A DNA stretch of 64,000 nucleotides from Chryseobacterium gleum (GCF_900636535.1 NZ_LR134289.1:2542001-2606000); one strand, 5' to 3'. Positions 33,414-42,162 are shown, numbered from the stretch's first letter. The notes: generated by a model from the sequence alone, not told the origin. Made by a program: numbers and translations.

Positions 33414-33469
33414 TGTAAAATGTACAAGGTAAAATGTATTAATGATAATGCAGTAAATATTGTAAACGC
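33414..33469. repeat. Degenerate 7-bp period repeat
   Basis: Heptamers TGTAAAA, TGTACAA, GGTAAAA, TGTATTA, ATGATAA lie in the spacer upstream of the frameshifted nuclease-like gene. It shares an 18-nt stretch with 23866-23883. Confidence 0.6.
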
Positions 33470-33621
33470 AATGTTCACAAAACTTTTAATTTACCAACTC
33501 CCTAAAAATATTCGCAAAGGCGTTTCACTCAGCAAAGTTACAAGCTATTTATATTTGTTATCATTATACAAAAATTGACAAGCGAAGCAAATTGACTATT
33601 CCCCATTGCCTGTTCAGCATT

Positions 33622-34611
33622 TCAGCTTACGAGCAGACTACAGCCTCTGATATCAGAATGGTCTATTCTTCCTAATACCTGAAATTTATCTCCGGTTATT
33701 TTTCCCAGATCTTGCGTTGCAATAAATGAACAGGAATGGATATTGGCAAGGTCAATTATATTAATAGCTCCTGTTCTTCCTTCTTTTTCATAGGCTAAAG
33801 GATCTTCCGCATTCCTAACCATGATCCTCATCCAGTTTGGGCATTCATACTCGTTATTCCCAAGGAATATGCTTGTGAAAGCAGTTCTGTCATGGAATAT
33901 TCAGAGTATATTTTATCTGTTTTAAGTCCTTCCTGTAAAATCTTCAGCAATTCATCTTTTGTCATTTCTTCTTTTCTGCCTTTCATTCCTCCGGTTTCGA
34001 TCACTATCAGATTTTCAGGAAAATTGAAAGATTCTTCGCTTTGCTCAGCATGACAATAATCCAGAAAGTCTAATAAGGCAAAGGAAACTCCGAAAAGAAT
34101 GACCTTTTTATCCTGAAGCTTATTCAAGAGATCAAAAAGTTCAGCATGGTTATAAAGGAAGTATCCGTTTTCAGGCTTACCTGATTTTTCATCAGATAAT
34201 CTACCATGTAGATCAGTGACGAATGCTGTTTTTCAAGATAACTTGGCAGCAAACCAAGGAAAATAAATCTTCCGGCTTTCCTATAAATTGTTCAAAGCTT
34301 TTATAAATACTTTCTTCATATAATTCCGGATCTACAATGAAATGTCTTGAAAGATTCATCTGAGTGGTTCCTGAACTTTGAAAATACAGATCTGCTGCTA
34401 CGTTTTTATCCAGAATCTGATGGTTTTTAAACATTTCGATGGGTAAAAACGGAATTTTTGCCAGGCTGTCTACCTCATCGGGATTCACATTCAGAAAGTC
34501 AACGAATTTCCTGTATATTTCAACATTTTCATATTGATAACGAAATGTTTTCAATGATGCATTCAGGAAATCCTGTTCCGTTTTTATGTTGAATATTTTT
34601 TTCAGTTCCAT
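33622..34611 (-). pseudogene. LuxE-like acyl-protein synthetase/acyltransferase, three frameshifts
   Basis: One gene in three pieces. Piece 1 (from 34611): MELKKIFNIKTEQDFLNASL, PFLPIEMFKNH, YFQSSGTTQMN (the AMP-binding-like SSGTT motif). Piece 2: KKVILFGVSFALLDFLDYC, IETGGMKGRKEEMTKDELL, YSEYSMTELLSQAYSLG. Piece 3: RIMVRNAEDP, GAINIIDLANIHSCSFIATQ, DHSDIRGCSLLVS. Each break is mended by one extra base in a homopolymer: at 34260-34263, 34185-34189 and 33859-33861. The repaired length is 330 aa, normal for the family. Intact relatives belong to the LuxE/adenylate-forming superfamily. Confidence 0.8.
34030..34055. repeat. Short repeat inside the LuxE-like gene
   Basis: GATTCTTCG-CTTTGCTCAG-CATGACA, related to the element at 15358-15383. 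Here it is read in frame on the minus strand and encodes CHAEQSEESF. Such HAEQSEES peptides are a common by-product of this repeat type when it lies in a coding region. Confidence 0.5.
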
Positions 34612-34721
34612 AATTTTGAATTTCTTAATCCCTTACTACAAAGTAATTACAGCGATACAATATTTTTATTTAATAATTTTTTAATGTAGAAAACCTATTT
34701 TGGTAAACTTATTGCAGTCAT

Positions 34722-35573
34722 TTATCCGGAATATGGATTAAAAACAAGAGTGGGTTTTCCACCCGTTCGAAAGTTACCTCTTTTTAGAGGTAATTTTTTT
34801 GTTTTATTTTCAAAAGTTTTCAGTTCAAAATCCTTTTCAAATACTCCATAGGTAAAATAGGAAATCCAGTCTCCGAGATTGATATATTTTGCACCCGGTT
34901 CCAGATCCAGCACCATAGGCAGATGTCTGTGTCCGTAGATAAAGTAATCAATCTTCTGCGTCTTCAGCTTTTCTTTGGAATAAATAATCAAGAACTCTTT
35001 ATCTTCTCCGAGAAATGCTTTGTCTTCTTCTCCAGAGATCATTTTATTTTTTTGAGAAAGGTATAATGCGATCTTCATTGCAATATCAGGATGAAGCCAT
35101 TTGAAAAACCATTGTGCTACGGGATTCGTGAATAACTTCTTCATTCTTTTATATCCTTTATCACCCGGTCCCAGACCATCTCCATGAGCCAGCAAAAACT
35201 GCTTTCCTCCCATTTCAAAATATTGTTTCTGATAGAATACCGTGCAGCCAATTTCTTCTTCCAGATAATCTTTCATCCACAGATCATGATTCCCTACAAA
35301 GAAATAAATATGAATTCCTCTGTCTTTAAGTTCCGCAATTTTACCCAGAACACGGACATATCCTTTTGGAATTACATGTTTCCATTCATGCCAGAAATCA
35401 AAAAGGTCACCCATTAAAAATAAAACCTGAGCATCTTCTTTGATCTCGTCCATCCAGCGTATAAACCGCTCCTCGCGCAACTTACTTTCCTTTGGCGTAG
35501 GAGCACCAAAATGCTGATCTGAAGCGAAATATACTTTTTTTCCAGGTTCTAAGTTAATTGTTGTTTTTAACAC
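34722..35573 (-). CDS. lpxH: UDP-2,3-diacylglucosamine diphosphatase-like metallophosphatase
   Basis: A 283-aa calcineurin-like phosphoesterase of the LpxH group, which in lipid A synthesis cleaves UDP-2,3-diacylglucosamine. Metal motifs: FASDQHFGAP (D-x-H), LMGDLFDFWHEW (GDxxD), VGNHDLWM (GNHD), LLAHGDGLG (GH-type) and YGHRHLPMV. The start is GTG at 35573; an in-frame stop lies a few codons upstream. The last 25 or so residues (from KKLPLKRG) overlap two hairpins and look unnatural; a one-base indel in the T7 run at 34794-34800 would end the protein earlier. LpxG and other related phosphoesterases cannot be excluded. Confidence 0.82.
   Translation of the reverse strand: MLKTTINLEPGKKVYFASDQHFGAPTPKESKLREERFIRWMDEIKEDAQVLFLMGDLFDFWHEWKHVIPKGYVRVLGKIAELKDRGIHIYFFVGNHDLWMKDYLEEEIGCTVFYQKQYFEMGGKQFLLAHGDGLGPGDKGYKRMKKLFTNPVAQWFFKWLHPDIAMKIALYLSQKNKMISGEEDKAFLGEDKEFLIIYSKEKLKTQKIDYFIYGHRHLPMVLDLEPGAKYINLGDWISYFTYGVFEKDFELKTFENKTKKLPLKRGNFRTGGKPTLVFNPYSG
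34739..34764 (-). terminator. Terminator-like hairpin inside the 3' end of lpxH
   Basis: On the minus strand GGGTGG, loop AAAAC, CCACTC, then TTGTTTTT. This is a 6-bp stem with one G-U pair and a T tract. It lies inside the final codons of the lpxH reading frame, which suggests the real stop codon is further upstream. Confidence 0.5.
34774..34800 (+). terminator. Hairpin plus T7 facing the plus strand
   Basis: A perfect 8-bp stem TTACCTCT-TTTT-AGAGGTAA followed by seven T on the plus strand. No plus-strand gene ends here; transcription stopped here would be antisense to the disrupted gene region. On the minus strand the A7 precedes the stem. Confidence 0.5.
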
Positions 35574-35594
35574 CTTCTGAGTTTTGTGGGTAAA

Positions 35595-36041
35595 TTATTG
35601 ATTATCTTCAGCAAACCATTCTCCATAAGAGTTTTCCGTCTCATGAAGTTTAAGATAAGCTAAAGAAATTCCTTCAGGAAGTTTTGATTTGATTTTAGCG
35701 GCGATCGCGTACAACATATTCTCACAGGTTGGCTGGAAACTGCAATAGATGACTTTATGTCCTTTCTGCTCCAGATCATCTCCCAATTCTTTGTGTGGAG
35801 AAAGTGCATTGACAAGAACCGCATGGTCCCACACATCTACGATCTCAGATTTTACGATACTCTTGATATCTCCGAAATCAACTACCATCCCGTTTTTAGG
35901 GTTATCAATATCATTAATCGGTTTTCCTTTTACTGTCACAAACAGCTTATAGGAATGTCCATGCATATTTTTACACTTCCCATCGTAGTTGTAAAGTACG
36001 TGGGCCGTTTCGAATGTAAAAATTTTTGTAATACGTATCAT
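35595..36041 (-). CDS. queD: 6-carboxytetrahydropterin synthase (QueD/PTPS family)
   Basis: A 148-aa enzyme converting dihydroneopterin triphosphate to 6-carboxytetrahydropterin in queuosine/7-deazaguanine synthesis. Zinc-binding histidines are visible in FETAHVLYNYDGKCKNMHGH (His at AH, and HGH), with the catalytic Cys in that same stretch (KCKNMHGH). GMVVDFGDIKSIV and the WDHAVLVN segment follow, and TCENMLYAIA plus LHETENSYGEW close the fold. The start is the ATG at 36041 (MIRITKIFTFE); six upstream codons are open but unneeded. Confidence 0.92.
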   Translation of the reverse strand: MIRITKIFTFETAHVLYNYDGKCKNMHGHSYKLFVTVKGKPINDIDNPKNGMVVDFGDIKSIVKSEIVDVWDHAVLVNALSPHKELGDDLEQKGHKVIYCSFQPTCENMLYAIAAKIKSKLPEGISLAYLKLHETENSYGEWFAEDNQ

Positions 36042-36136
36042 ACTGCAAAGATATGACAAAACCGCTTAACACAGAAAAGACTGTTTCTATTGCAGCGATT
36101 TTAAATATTATTTGGACTGATCATTAATGTTAATTA

Positions 36137-37300
36137 TTATTTTATTTTTTTTCCGAATCTTTGAAGGACTTTATATTCTTTATCCTTTATAACAATATCA
36201 TAATTGCCTTTATCCAGTATTAAAAAACGGCTCTCTTTGGGAGTTTTAAGTTCAAGGATATCAGCCGGAATTCCATTTTGCTCATATTCTCCTTTTCTGT
36301 AAGCAAAAACCATAACCGGATATGTTGAAATTTTAGAAACCGGAATTTTATACAGCTTACGGTTTCCTCCAAGCATCCAATCTGGCCTGCCTTTGATGTA
36401 TTTTGTAACTGGATGGATGATTTTAATATCGGTATAAAGTTTTTTGTCACTATCGTTATATATTCCCTCATTTTGATCTTTTAAAACAACAGGAACATTA
36501 TTATTTACCAATCTTAAAAGCGGTTCATTATACTTCAGGTTACTTTTTTCTGAAAACTGAGTCTGGTCAACGGTGAACGGATTGATCCCGGTAAGGTCGG
36601 AAAGTCTTCCCGCCATTGTTTTCTCCCAGGATTTATGAGTACCTTCATAAGCGTGTTCATAACCGCAATAGATCAGATATTTCCCCTCTTTATTTTTCTG
36701 CATAAAATCAAAAATATTTTTCGCCTCTCCAATTTCTCTTTCTTTATTGTTTCCTTCCGCCTCATATGGGAAAAGCCTGAATCCAATTTTCAAAGCATTG
36801 TAAATAAGGTTTCCGAATTCCGGTTCTTTGGAATAATATCCACTGCTAAGAACAGCAAATTTTGTGACGTTTACAGAGTCACTCGCTAATGTTTCGAGTC
36901 CCAGATACCGATAACCTTTATCATATAATCCCTGAAGTAAGGAGGATACAAAAGTTCTGTGACTTGCGTTATGATGGGCTTCATTAATGATAATAATCTG
37001 CTCACTCTCCGCTTTTTTTAAAAGATAATCTTTTGCATTGACAGGGATTAATTCTGTAAATCTCAGACTATCTGCCTTGCTCAGCTTCTTTACTCTTCCA
37101 AAAGTCATATCCCAACTTTCCAGTGCAGGTTTATATTGTCCGCTTATTGAGTAATACGTTGCTGCCATCTGACTTCGCCAGGATTGACTTTGGGTAGAAT
37201 CTGCCACCTTCTTTTTAATATCATCTGTAAACCAGTAAGGGTTTTCCTGACCATAACCTGCAATGCTTAACAACAATGTAAGGAAATATAAAAGCTTCAT
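36137..37300 (-). CDS. Secreted EreA/ChaN-like-fold protein, unknown function
   Basis: A 387-aa exported protein (signal MKLLYFLTLLLSIAGYG). The central segment IIINEAHHNASHRTFVSSLL followed by KGYRYLGLETL resembles the Glu/His active-site region of the erythromycin esterase-like/ChaN superfamily. KYLIYCGYEHAYEGTHKSW supplies further His residues. No close family name can be given. There is no lipobox. Roles in this superfamily range from ester hydrolysis to haem binding, so no activity is assigned. Convergent or co-directional partners do not help. Confidence 0.65.
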   Translation of the reverse strand: MKLLYFLTLLLSIAGYGQENPYWFTDDIKKKVADSTQSQSWRSQMAATYYSISGQYKPALESWDMTFGRVKKLSKADSLRFTELIPVNAKDYLLKKAESEQIIIINEAHHNASHRTFVSSLLQGLYDKGYRYLGLETLASDSVNVTKFAVLSSGYYSKEPEFGNLIYNALKIGFRLFPYEAEGNNKEREIGEAKNIFDFMQKNKEGKYLIYCGYEHAYEGTHKSWEKTMAGRLSDLTGINPFTVDQTQFSEKSNLKYNEPLLRLVNNNVPVVLKDQNEGIYNDSDKKLYTDIKIIHPVTKYIKGRPDWMLGGNRKLYKIPVSKISTYPVMVFAYRKGEYEQNGIPADILELKTPKESRFLILDKGNYDIVIKDKEYKVLQRFGKKIK

Positions 37301-37387
37301 GTGTTTTTAATTTTTGATTGACAATTAATCTTCGTTAGCTACAAATTTAAAGCCAGCAGCATAAGAAATTGACTCCACTCTATTTCT

Positions 37388-37909
37388 TTATAAATTATTT
37401 GCAAATCTTGACTTGTTTACAGTTACTTTATTCTTAAAAGCTTTATAAATATAATATTGATTAATATTATTCTGAGTAATCAAAACAGGTTTAGCATTAT
37501 CCTCAAGCACAATTTTAGAATATCCCAGATCTGATGAAAAGGCGTTTGAATTCCATGAATAATACAATTCAACAGCCTTAACCTTATTGAAATCTATTCT
37601 TCTTTCTTTTCTGCTCTGTTTATCCAATATGATAATTTGCTTTTCTAAAGGATCAATTTTAGCTTCTTCTTTTAAGTTCTGCAGGTAATACTTTCTTCTG
37701 ATCAGAGCCGTTCCTAAAAAGAGATAAGTAAGAAAAGAAAACAAAAAAACCGGAATAGTAGAGGAAAATATTTTTGATAATGAAAGCGTATTCCACTCCC
37801 GGCTAATGTTACGTAGAATCATAACAGTAATAAAGATAGTAAAACATAGATAAAAATACCCCAATATCAAATTGCCTAAAATTTTATTCTTTTTATACTC
37901 AAATTCCAT
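37388..37909 (-). CDS. Two-helix membrane protein, unknown
   Basis: A 173-aa protein with two hydrophobic helices in the N-terminal half (about residues 12-34 and 48-68), then a soluble C-terminal part (EKQIIILDKQSRKERRIDFN, LGYSKIVLEDNAKPVLIT). The tail looks like a small PH-like or bPH domain, judging from the short alternating beta strands, but this is a weak impression. It lies between the EreA-like gene and the thioesterase on the same strand. Confidence 0.6.
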   Translation of the reverse strand: MEFEYKKNKILGNLILGYFYLCFTIFITVMILRNISREWNTLSLSKIFSSTIPVFLFSFLTYLFLGTALIRRKYYLQNLKEEAKIDPLEKQIIILDKQSRKERRIDFNKVKAVELYYSWNSNAFSSDLGYSKIVLEDNAKPVLITQNNINQYYIYKAFKNKVTVNKSRFANNL

Positions 37910-37946
37910 TTTAACAAATTAAAATCGTTTTACTCCGCATCTTATT

Positions 37947-38327
37947 CTAATTGAAAAACTTCTCCAGCCAGTCGCTTTCAAGACGTTTTATCTTTTGGGT
38001 TACAGGATCAAACAGAATCCAAAGGGTCCTTGAATCTACCACAAGCTCATCATTGCAGTAAAATTCTACTTTTCTCGGCTGTTTGGCTCCTTCAGGGGCC
38101 AGAGGATAGGTTCTTACTGTAATGACATCATTCAGATAAACCTGTTTTTTATATTGGATATGGTGATCCAGAAGCATCCAGACATCATTGGCATACTCTG
38201 TTTTATGTTTTAACAGATCCCAGTGCTCTGCAGCTGCTTCTTCCACCCAGTGCACATACTGTACATTATTAACATGATTATTCTGGTCGATATGATCCTT
38301 AGTTACCTTTATCTGTTTTTCGTACAT
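37947..38327 (-). CDS. Acyl-CoA thioesterase, 4HBT hotdog fold
   Basis: A 126-aa hotdog-fold thioesterase. The active-site segment is VTKDHIDQNNHVNNVQYVHW followed by VEEAAAEHWD; the N-H-V-N-N motif with the preceding Asp is typical of 4HBT/YbgC-like enzymes. Downstream it has VWMLLDHHIQYKKQVYLNDV and VEFYCNDELVV. It probably hydrolyses short or medium acyl-CoA esters. Two ATGs are close together; I chose 38327 because an AGGAG lies 10 nt before it. Confidence 0.85.
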   Translation of the reverse strand: MYEKQIKVTKDHIDQNNHVNNVQYVHWVEEAAAEHWDLLKHKTEYANDVWMLLDHHIQYKKQVYLNDVITVRTYPLAPEGAKQPRKVEFYCNDELVVDSRTLWILFDPVTQKIKRLESDWLEKFFN

Positions 38328-38399
38328 TAAATTCATTCTCCTGAAAGTTTACTCAAATTTATTATTTTAAAACAGAACTTTCTCACACTTTTACATATA

Positions 38400-38433
38400 A
38401 AAAAACGGAACCAGCTCTGTTGATTCCGTTTCT
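38400..38433 (-). terminator. Terminator of the OmpH/Skp gene
   Basis: Stem AAACGGAA (38403-38410) / TTCCGTTT (38424-38431), followed by Ts on the minus strand. Confidence 0.8.
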
Positions 38434-38452
38434 ATATTCAGTATATAAATTC

Positions 38453-39025
38453 TTATTTGGATTTCCCTGTTGGCTTGGCGGTTGTTGCGGAAGCTCCCAG
38501 TTTACTTTTCACAAGCGCCGTGATATCTTCACTTCCGTCGTTGTAAACAAGGTTATTGGTTTCCTGAGATGCAATATCAAAAACATAATTGATACCTCTT
38601 TCTTTAGCGGCAGCAGCAATAGCCTCTTTTACTTTTTGCTGCAATGGCGTAAACAATTCGTTTTGTTTTGCAGAAATATCTTTAGCAGCCTGAGCTCTCG
38701 AATCTTCTATCTTTTTACCAAGACCCTGTAATTCAGTCTGTGCAGCGATTAATTCTTTAGTGACTGCTTCTTTGTTGGCTTCGCTAAGAGTTTTTTCTTT
38801 ATCCTGCGCTGCTTTCAGCTTAGTCTGATAATCTCCAATCAGTTTTTCAATTTCAGTCTGTTTTGTTTTTGTCAGGTTATCCACAGTTGCACTTATTGTT
38901 TTTACTTCGGGTAAACTTGCAAAAATGTCATCAGTATTCACGCTTCCAATTTTTTGTTGGGCTTTTGCAGCATTTGCAGTAAGTGTTAATCCTAATGTAA
39001 TAAAAAGTACTTTGATTAAATTCAT
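38453..39025 (-). CDS. OmpH/Skp-family periplasmic chaperone
   Basis: A 190-aa exported protein with signal MNLIKVLFITLGLTLTANAAKAQ. The mature part begins KIGSVNTDDIFASLPEV, the usual OmpH start, and then a long helical region predicted as coiled coil (TKTKQTEIEKLIGDYQTKLK, KEKTLSEANKEAVTKELIAA). It closes with KERGINYVFDIASQE and a Ser/Lys-rich tail. Skp-like trimers hold outer-membrane proteins during transit. The ATG at 39025 is preferred because the frame upstream lacks signal-peptide character. Confidence 0.9.
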   Translation of the reverse strand: MNLIKVLFITLGLTLTANAAKAQQKIGSVNTDDIFASLPEVKTISATVDNLTKTKQTEIEKLIGDYQTKLKAAQDKEKTLSEANKEAVTKELIAAQTELQGLGKKIEDSRAQAAKDISAKQNELFTPLQQKVKEAIAAAAKERGINYVFDIASQETNNLVYNDGSEDITALVKSKLGASATTAKPTGKSK

Positions 39026-39082
39026 TTTTAATAATTTTTTCGTCCCCAAATATAACTCAATTTTTGATTATGTATAATGTAG

Positions 39083-39112
39083 AAAAACCTTCCCAAAACA
39101 GAGAAGGTTTAA
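39083..39112 (-). terminator. Terminator of aceA
   Basis: Stem AAACCTTC (39085-39092) / GAAGGTTT (39103-39110), with T5 on the minus-strand 3' side. Confidence 0.8.
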
Positions 39113-39138
39113 CATCAAAAAAATATGGAAAAAAATGA

Positions 39139-40419
39139 CTAATGGAATTGTGCAGTTTCTGTAGAATCCTTCATCGCAACTGTAGCTGAAGAGCCGTTTG
39201 TAACAATATTCTGTACTTCATCGAAATACCCGGTTCCTACAAAAGACTGATGTTTCACCGCTCTGAATCCTTTCTGCTGTAAGGCAAACTCCCGTTCCTG
39301 AAGTTCTGAATATCCTGCCATTCCTCTTTCTTTATAGGCTAGAGCCAGTTCAAACATCGCAGTATTCAAAGCATGGAATCCTGCCAAAGTAATAAACTGG
39401 AATTTATATCCCATCTTGGCAAGTTCCTCACGGAAGGTAGACATTTCCTCCACACTCAGCTTTGCCGCCCAGTTAAAGGAAGGAGAGCAATTATAAGCAA
39501 GCATCTTTCCAGGGAATTTCGCATGAATTCCTTCTGCAAATCTTCTTGCCTGTTCCAGATCAGGGTTTGAGGTTTCCATCCAGATCAGGTCTGCGTAAGG
39601 GGCATAAGACAAACCTCTGTCGATTCCCTGTTCTACTCCGTTTCTTACAACATAAAATCCTTCTGAAGTTCTTTCTCCTGTTACGAATTTTTTATCTCTG
39701 TCATCAATATCTGACGTCAGTAAATCTGCAGCGTCAGCATCTGTTCTTGCAATAATAAGGCTTGGAACTCCCAATACATCGGCAGCCAGGCGCGCTGCAA
39801 TCAGTTTATTGACAGCTTCTTGAGTAGGAACCAGTACTTTTCCACCTAAGTGTCCGCATTTTTTTGCAGAGGAAAGCTGGTCTTCAAAATGTACAGCAGC
39901 TGCTCCCGCTTCAATCATTTGTTTCATCAGCTCAAAAGCATTCAGATTACCTCCAAAACCTGCTTCTGCATCTGCAATGATGGGCACTAAATATTCTTTA
40001 TTATCGGTTCCGTTTACAGACTGTACCTGATCTGCCCTTAAGAGAGCATTATTAATTTTCTTTACTACAGCAGGTACTGAATTAGCCGGATATAGTGATT
40101 GATCCGGGTACATTTCCCCTGATAAGTTAGCATCTGCCGCTACCTGCCATCCTGAAAGATATATTGCTTCCAGTCCGGCATCTACTTCCTGCACTGCCTG
40201 ATTACCGGTTAATGCACCAAGCCCTGCCACATAGTCCTGGCTATTTAGTTTATTCCAGAATTTTTTTGACATTTCTGTCGCAATGGTATAATCTATGGTA
40301 TAAGAACCGCGAAGTTTCAGAACTTCTTCTGCTGTATACGGTCTTTTGATACCATTCCAGCGTGGATTTGTCAGCCAATCTTGCTCAATAGCCTGGATTT
40401 GTTCTTGTCTTGTTTTCAT
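39139..40419 (-). CDS. aceA: Isocitrate lyase
   Basis: A 426-aa glyoxylate-shunt enzyme splitting isocitrate into succinate and glyoxylate. The diagnostic [17 protein letters not shown] contains the catalytic Cys (KKCGH). Other motifs are [40 protein letters not shown] and [11 protein letters not shown]. The start is ATG at 40419 ([15 protein letters not shown]); the open frame upstream to 40512 consists of a heptameric repeat, not protein. It follows aceB on the same strand with a 114-nt repeat-rich spacer, so both enzymes are probably co-expressed. Confidence 0.95.
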   Translation of the reverse strand: MKTRQEQIQAIEQDWLTNPRWNGIKRPYTAEEVLKLRGSYTIDYTIATEMSKKFWNKLNSQDYVAGLGALTGNQAVQEVDAGLEAIYLSGWQVAADANLSGEMYPDQSLYPANSVPAVVKKINNALLRADQVQSVNGTDNKEYLVPIIADAEAGFGGNLNAFELMKQMIEAGAAAVHFEDQLSSAKKCGHLGGKVLVPTQEAVNKLIAARLAADVLGVPSLIIARTDADAADLLTSDIDDRDKKFVTGERTSEGFYVVRNGVEQGIDRGLSYAPYADLIWMETSNPDLEQARRFAEGIHAKFPGKMLAYNCSPSFNWAAKLSVEEMSTFREELAKMGYKFQFITLAGFHALNTAMFELALAYKERGMAGYSELQEREFALQQKGFRAVKHQSFVGTGYFDEVQNIVTNGSSATVAMKDSTETAQFH

Positions 40420-40448
40420 AATATTTGGATTTTGTTTGATTAGATTTT

Positions 40449-40535
40449 GGGGTTCGGGGTTCGGGATACGAGATTCGGAGGTACGGGATATGATTCTGAA
40501 ACTTTCGGACACTCCTACTCACTCACTCTCAAACT
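40449..40535. repeat. 7-bp period repeats between aceB and aceA
   Basis: Heptamers GGGTTCG, GGGTTCG, GGATACG, AGATTCG, GAGGTAC, GGGATAT, then CACTCCT, ACTCACT, CACTCTC. The stretch TTCGGGATACGAGATTCGG resembles those at 43764-43784 and 44683-44703. Confidence 0.7.
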
Positions 40536-42108
40536 AGATAAAAGGATATGCTTTAAGGGTTAGAAATTCTTCAAACTTTTCACAGAAAATCAACTCATTG
40601 AAAAGTTCTTTGGCAAGATTGAATTTTCCATTCTGGAAACGGGTTTCTCCTACATACTTTTCAATATTGTCCATTTCTTCTTTTTCCCACTGCAATATCA
40701 TGCTTCGGGTTAATGTTCGATCATCACTCAATACAGCTTCGTTCTTCAGCCATTGCCAGATCTGCGTTCTTGAAATCTCTGCAGTAGCCGCATCTTCCAT
40801 CAGATTGTAAATGGCGGCAGCACCGGTTCCCATCAGCCAGCTTTCAAGGTAGAGAATTCCTACATTGATATTTTTCCGGACTCCTTTTTCGGTAATATCA
40901 CCTTTGGGAATTTCCAGCAGATTGCTTTCTGTAATATGATATTCAAATTTTTTATCAATCTGATTTCTGGAAGGCATATATTGGTCAAAAACTTCTTTAG
41001 CCACAGCAACTAATGCAGGGTGTGCCACCCATGTGCCGTCATGACCGTTTTTCACTTCTCTTTCCTTATCATTTTTTACTTTTTCAAAAGCCTTTTTGTT
41101 TGCTTCTTCATCATCTTTTACAGGAATTTGAGCGGCCATTCCGCCGATTGCGTGTACGTTTCTTTTGTGACAGACTTCAATGACTCTTTTTGAATAGGCA
41201 CTCATGAAAGGTGAAGTCATGGTCACCTGATCTCTGTCCGGAACGATAAATTCCGGCAGGTTTCTGAACTTTTTGATATAGGAGAAAATATAATCCCATC
41301 TGCCACAATTAAGGCCGGCACTGTGTTCTTTTAATTCAAATAAAATTTCATCAATCTGAAATGAGGCGGTAATGGTTTCTATTAAAACCGTAGCCTTGAT
41401 CGTTCCTTCCTGAATCCCCAGATAATTTTGGGCAAAAACAAAAACATCATTCCACCAGCGGGCTTCTTTATAATGTTCCAGTTTCGGAAGATAGAAATAA
41501 GGACCGCTTCCATTTTCTAAAAGCACTTTTGCATTTCTGAAAAAATAGATTCCAAAATCAATCAGGGAGCCGGAAGCTTTCTCTCCATTAATTTCAATAT
41601 GTTTTTCCGGAAGATGAAGGCCGCGGGGACGAACCTGCAAAACAGCAGTTCTGTCATTAAGGGTATATGCTTTTCCTTTTTCGTTGACAAAATCAATGGT
41701 TCTGTTAATGGCATCAGAAAGATTAATCTGTCCCTGAATGCAGTTTTCCCACACCGGCGAGCTGCTATCTTCAAAGTCAGCCATAAAGGTAGACGCTCCG
41801 GAATTCAAGGCATTAATAATCATCTTACGATCAACAGGTCCGGTAATTTCTACTCTCCTGTCCTGCAAATCTTCCGGCAGCGGTGCACACACCCAGTTTC
41901 CGTTTCGGATAGCTTCTGTCTCTTTTAAAAATTCAGGAAGGTTACCGTTATCAAATTTCTGCTGTGTTTTTTTTCTTTCTTCTAAAAGCTCTAATCTTTT
42001 ATGATTGAAATTCTGATGAAGCACAATCAGAAAATCTACCAGATCCGGAGTAAAAACTGCTTCAAACTGCTTCTGAGCCTTTATTTCTAACTGAGTCTTG
42101 GTTTCCAT
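40534..42108 (-). CDS. aceB: Malate synthase A
   Basis: A 524-aa TIM-barrel enzyme condensing glyoxylate with acetyl-CoA to malate, the second glyoxylate-shunt step. Family motifs: FMADFEDSSSPVWENCIQGQ, LHLPEKHIEINGEKASGSL, YFYLPKLEHYKEARWWN, the LIETITASFQIDEILFEL barrel strand with metal-binding Glu, NCGRWDYIFSYIKKF and GGMAAQIPVKDD. Its length fits the A isoform rather than the larger G. It is the first gene of the aceB-aceA pair and faces its probable regulator across a 126-nt intergenic region with two palindromes. Confidence 0.95.
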   Translation of the reverse strand: METKTQLEIKAQKQFEAVFTPDLVDFLIVLHQNFNHKRLELLEERKKTQQKFDNGNLPEFLKETEAIRNGNWVCAPLPEDLQDRRVEITGPVDRKMIINALNSGASTFMADFEDSSSPVWENCIQGQINLSDAINRTIDFVNEKGKAYTLNDRTAVLQVRPRGLHLPEKHIEINGEKASGSLIDFGIYFFRNAKVLLENGSGPYFYLPKLEHYKEARWWNDVFVFAQNYLGIQEGTIKATVLIETITASFQIDEILFELKEHSAGLNCGRWDYIFSYIKKFRNLPEFIVPDRDQVTMTSPFMSAYSKRVIEVCHKRNVHAIGGMAAQIPVKDDEEANKKAFEKVKNDKEREVKNGHDGTWVAHPALVAVAKEVFDQYMPSRNQIDKKFEYHITESNLLEIPKGDITEKGVRKNINVGILYLESWLMGTGAAAIYNLMEDAATAEISRTQIWQWLKNEAVLSDDRTLTRSMILQWEKEEMDNIEKYVGETRFQNGKFNLAKELFNELIFCEKFEEFLTLKAYPFI

Positions 42109-42136
42109 AACTTATTGATTTTGTGATTTGATGTTA

Positions 42137-42144
42137 CAAACATA
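42137..42144 (-). promoter_or_regulatory. -7 box (TATGTTTG) of aceB
   Basis: On the minus strand TATGTTTG fits TAnnTTTG, 28 nt upstream of the aceB ATG. The 16-bp palindrome at 42163-42178 ends 18 nt upstream of it, over the -33 region. Confidence 0.45.
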
Positions 42145-42162
42145 AACAAAAATTTTCACAAA

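Noticed and set aside
40420..40512. Upstream extension of aceA
   Set aside because: The extra codons are the 7-bp repeat; the ATG at 40419 gives the conserved MKTRQEQIQ start.
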